From Candidatus Rokuibacteriota bacterium (GTDB taxonomy: Bacteria > Methylomirabilota > Methylomirabilia > Rokubacteriales > CSP1-6): a DNA stretch of 5,173 nt. The position numbers were made by a program, and so were the translations under genes. The notes beneath the pieces were generated by a model. The model saw nothing but the letters and a program-made list of their open reading frames with translations. It did no database searches and was not told the DNA's origin. Of the stretch, positions 5,071 to 5,173 are shown in pieces (position 1 is the first letter of the stretch; every line of letters starts with the position of its first letter). Where the stretch lies: contig JACORX010000390.1 of assembly GCA_016179165.1 (NCBI GenBank), positions 1 through 5,173 of the forward strand. Direction: 5' to 3'.

Positions 5071-5173
5071 TCGGTAGTGTCCTAAGTTGGCGGGCCAGGC
5101 GCGCTGTTCTATGGGCCATTGTGTTATTGGCGGCCGTGGCTATTTCACCTGATCGTGTTGTGGGAATCACAGA
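5071..5173. other. Unassigned window end, less GC-rich than the rest
   Basis: The base composition drops in GC content after about 5105. No complete frame with a start and convincing product is visible. One + frame has a short hydrophobic run (IVLLAAVAIS) that continues off the window and could be the beginning of a membrane or secreted protein, but the evidence is too thin to call it a gene. Confidence 0.4.

Noticed and set aside
5071..5100. Possible insertion-sequence end (TAGTGTCCTAAGTT) after the hydrolase stop
   Set aside because: The string reminded me of some IS termini, but no matching inverted end, target duplication or transposase is in the window.
5079..5173. Start of a membrane or secreted protein (hydrophobic IVLLAAVAIS run)
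   Set aside because: Only about 30 codons, no clear start with a ribosome-binding site, and the window ends; insufficient support.
1..5173. CRISPR array, tRNA, rRNA, riboswitch, toxin-antitoxin or retron-like element
   Set aside because: I saw no spaced direct repeats, cloverleaf or rRNA-like sequence, and no small gene pair of that type.

Overview
This 5.2-kb window is GC-rich and gene-dense, with every supported gene on the + strand. The protein types are a DUF222/13E12-like HNH protein, a small Fis-type HTH protein beside a sigma-54-type promoter, a thiolase-like protein with a DUF35 partner, and a CaiB/BaiF CoA-transferase. Together with the high GC content and frequent GTG starts, they suggest an environmental, probably soil, high-GC bacterium such as Candidatus Rokubacteria/Methylomirabilota or a deltaproteobacterial-type lineage. 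That placement is an impression from gene content and is low confidence.

Layout. Bases 2-484 are the C-terminal part of an HNH endonuclease whose N-terminus lies outside the window. Bases 485-773 hold no confident gene, but contain a perfect 8-bp inverted repeat right after the HNH stop, a 22-codon coding-looking island (531-596) and a 10-bp palindrome (720-729). A textbook -24/-12 element (TGGCAC-N5-TTGC, 775-789) follows. A small orphan Fis-type HTH gene (about 804-1106) lies immediately downstream.

Bases 1138-3924 form a tight three-gene cassette: a thiolase-like enzyme, a DUF35 zinc-ribbon/OB-fold partner (4-bp overlap) and a family III CoA-transferase (14-bp overlap). Ten bases later comes a secreted metallo-beta-lactamase-fold hydrolase gene (3935-5070). 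It is split between two frames, apparently by an internal deletion that also shifted the frame. The last ~100 bases are less GC-rich and unassigned.

How it fits together. Thiolase-like plus DUF35 is a known two-subunit arrangement: BbsA/BbsB in benzylsuccinate degradation, Ltp2/ChsH2 in steroid side-chain cleavage, and archaeal thiolase/HMG-CoA synthase complexes. A family III CoA-transferase would activate an organic acid to its CoA ester, and the thiolase/DUF35 pair would then cleave or form a C-C bond on a CoA ester. The thiolase-like protein has Thr where thiolases carry the nucleophilic Cys, so an aldolase-like or otherwise non-thiolytic reaction is more likely. The sigma-54-type promoter could drive the HTH gene and the whole cassette. 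I see no CRISPR array, tRNA, rRNA, complete mobile element or clear defence system. The interest lies in the Cys-less thiolase cassette, the sigma-54/HTH arrangement and the broken hydrolase.
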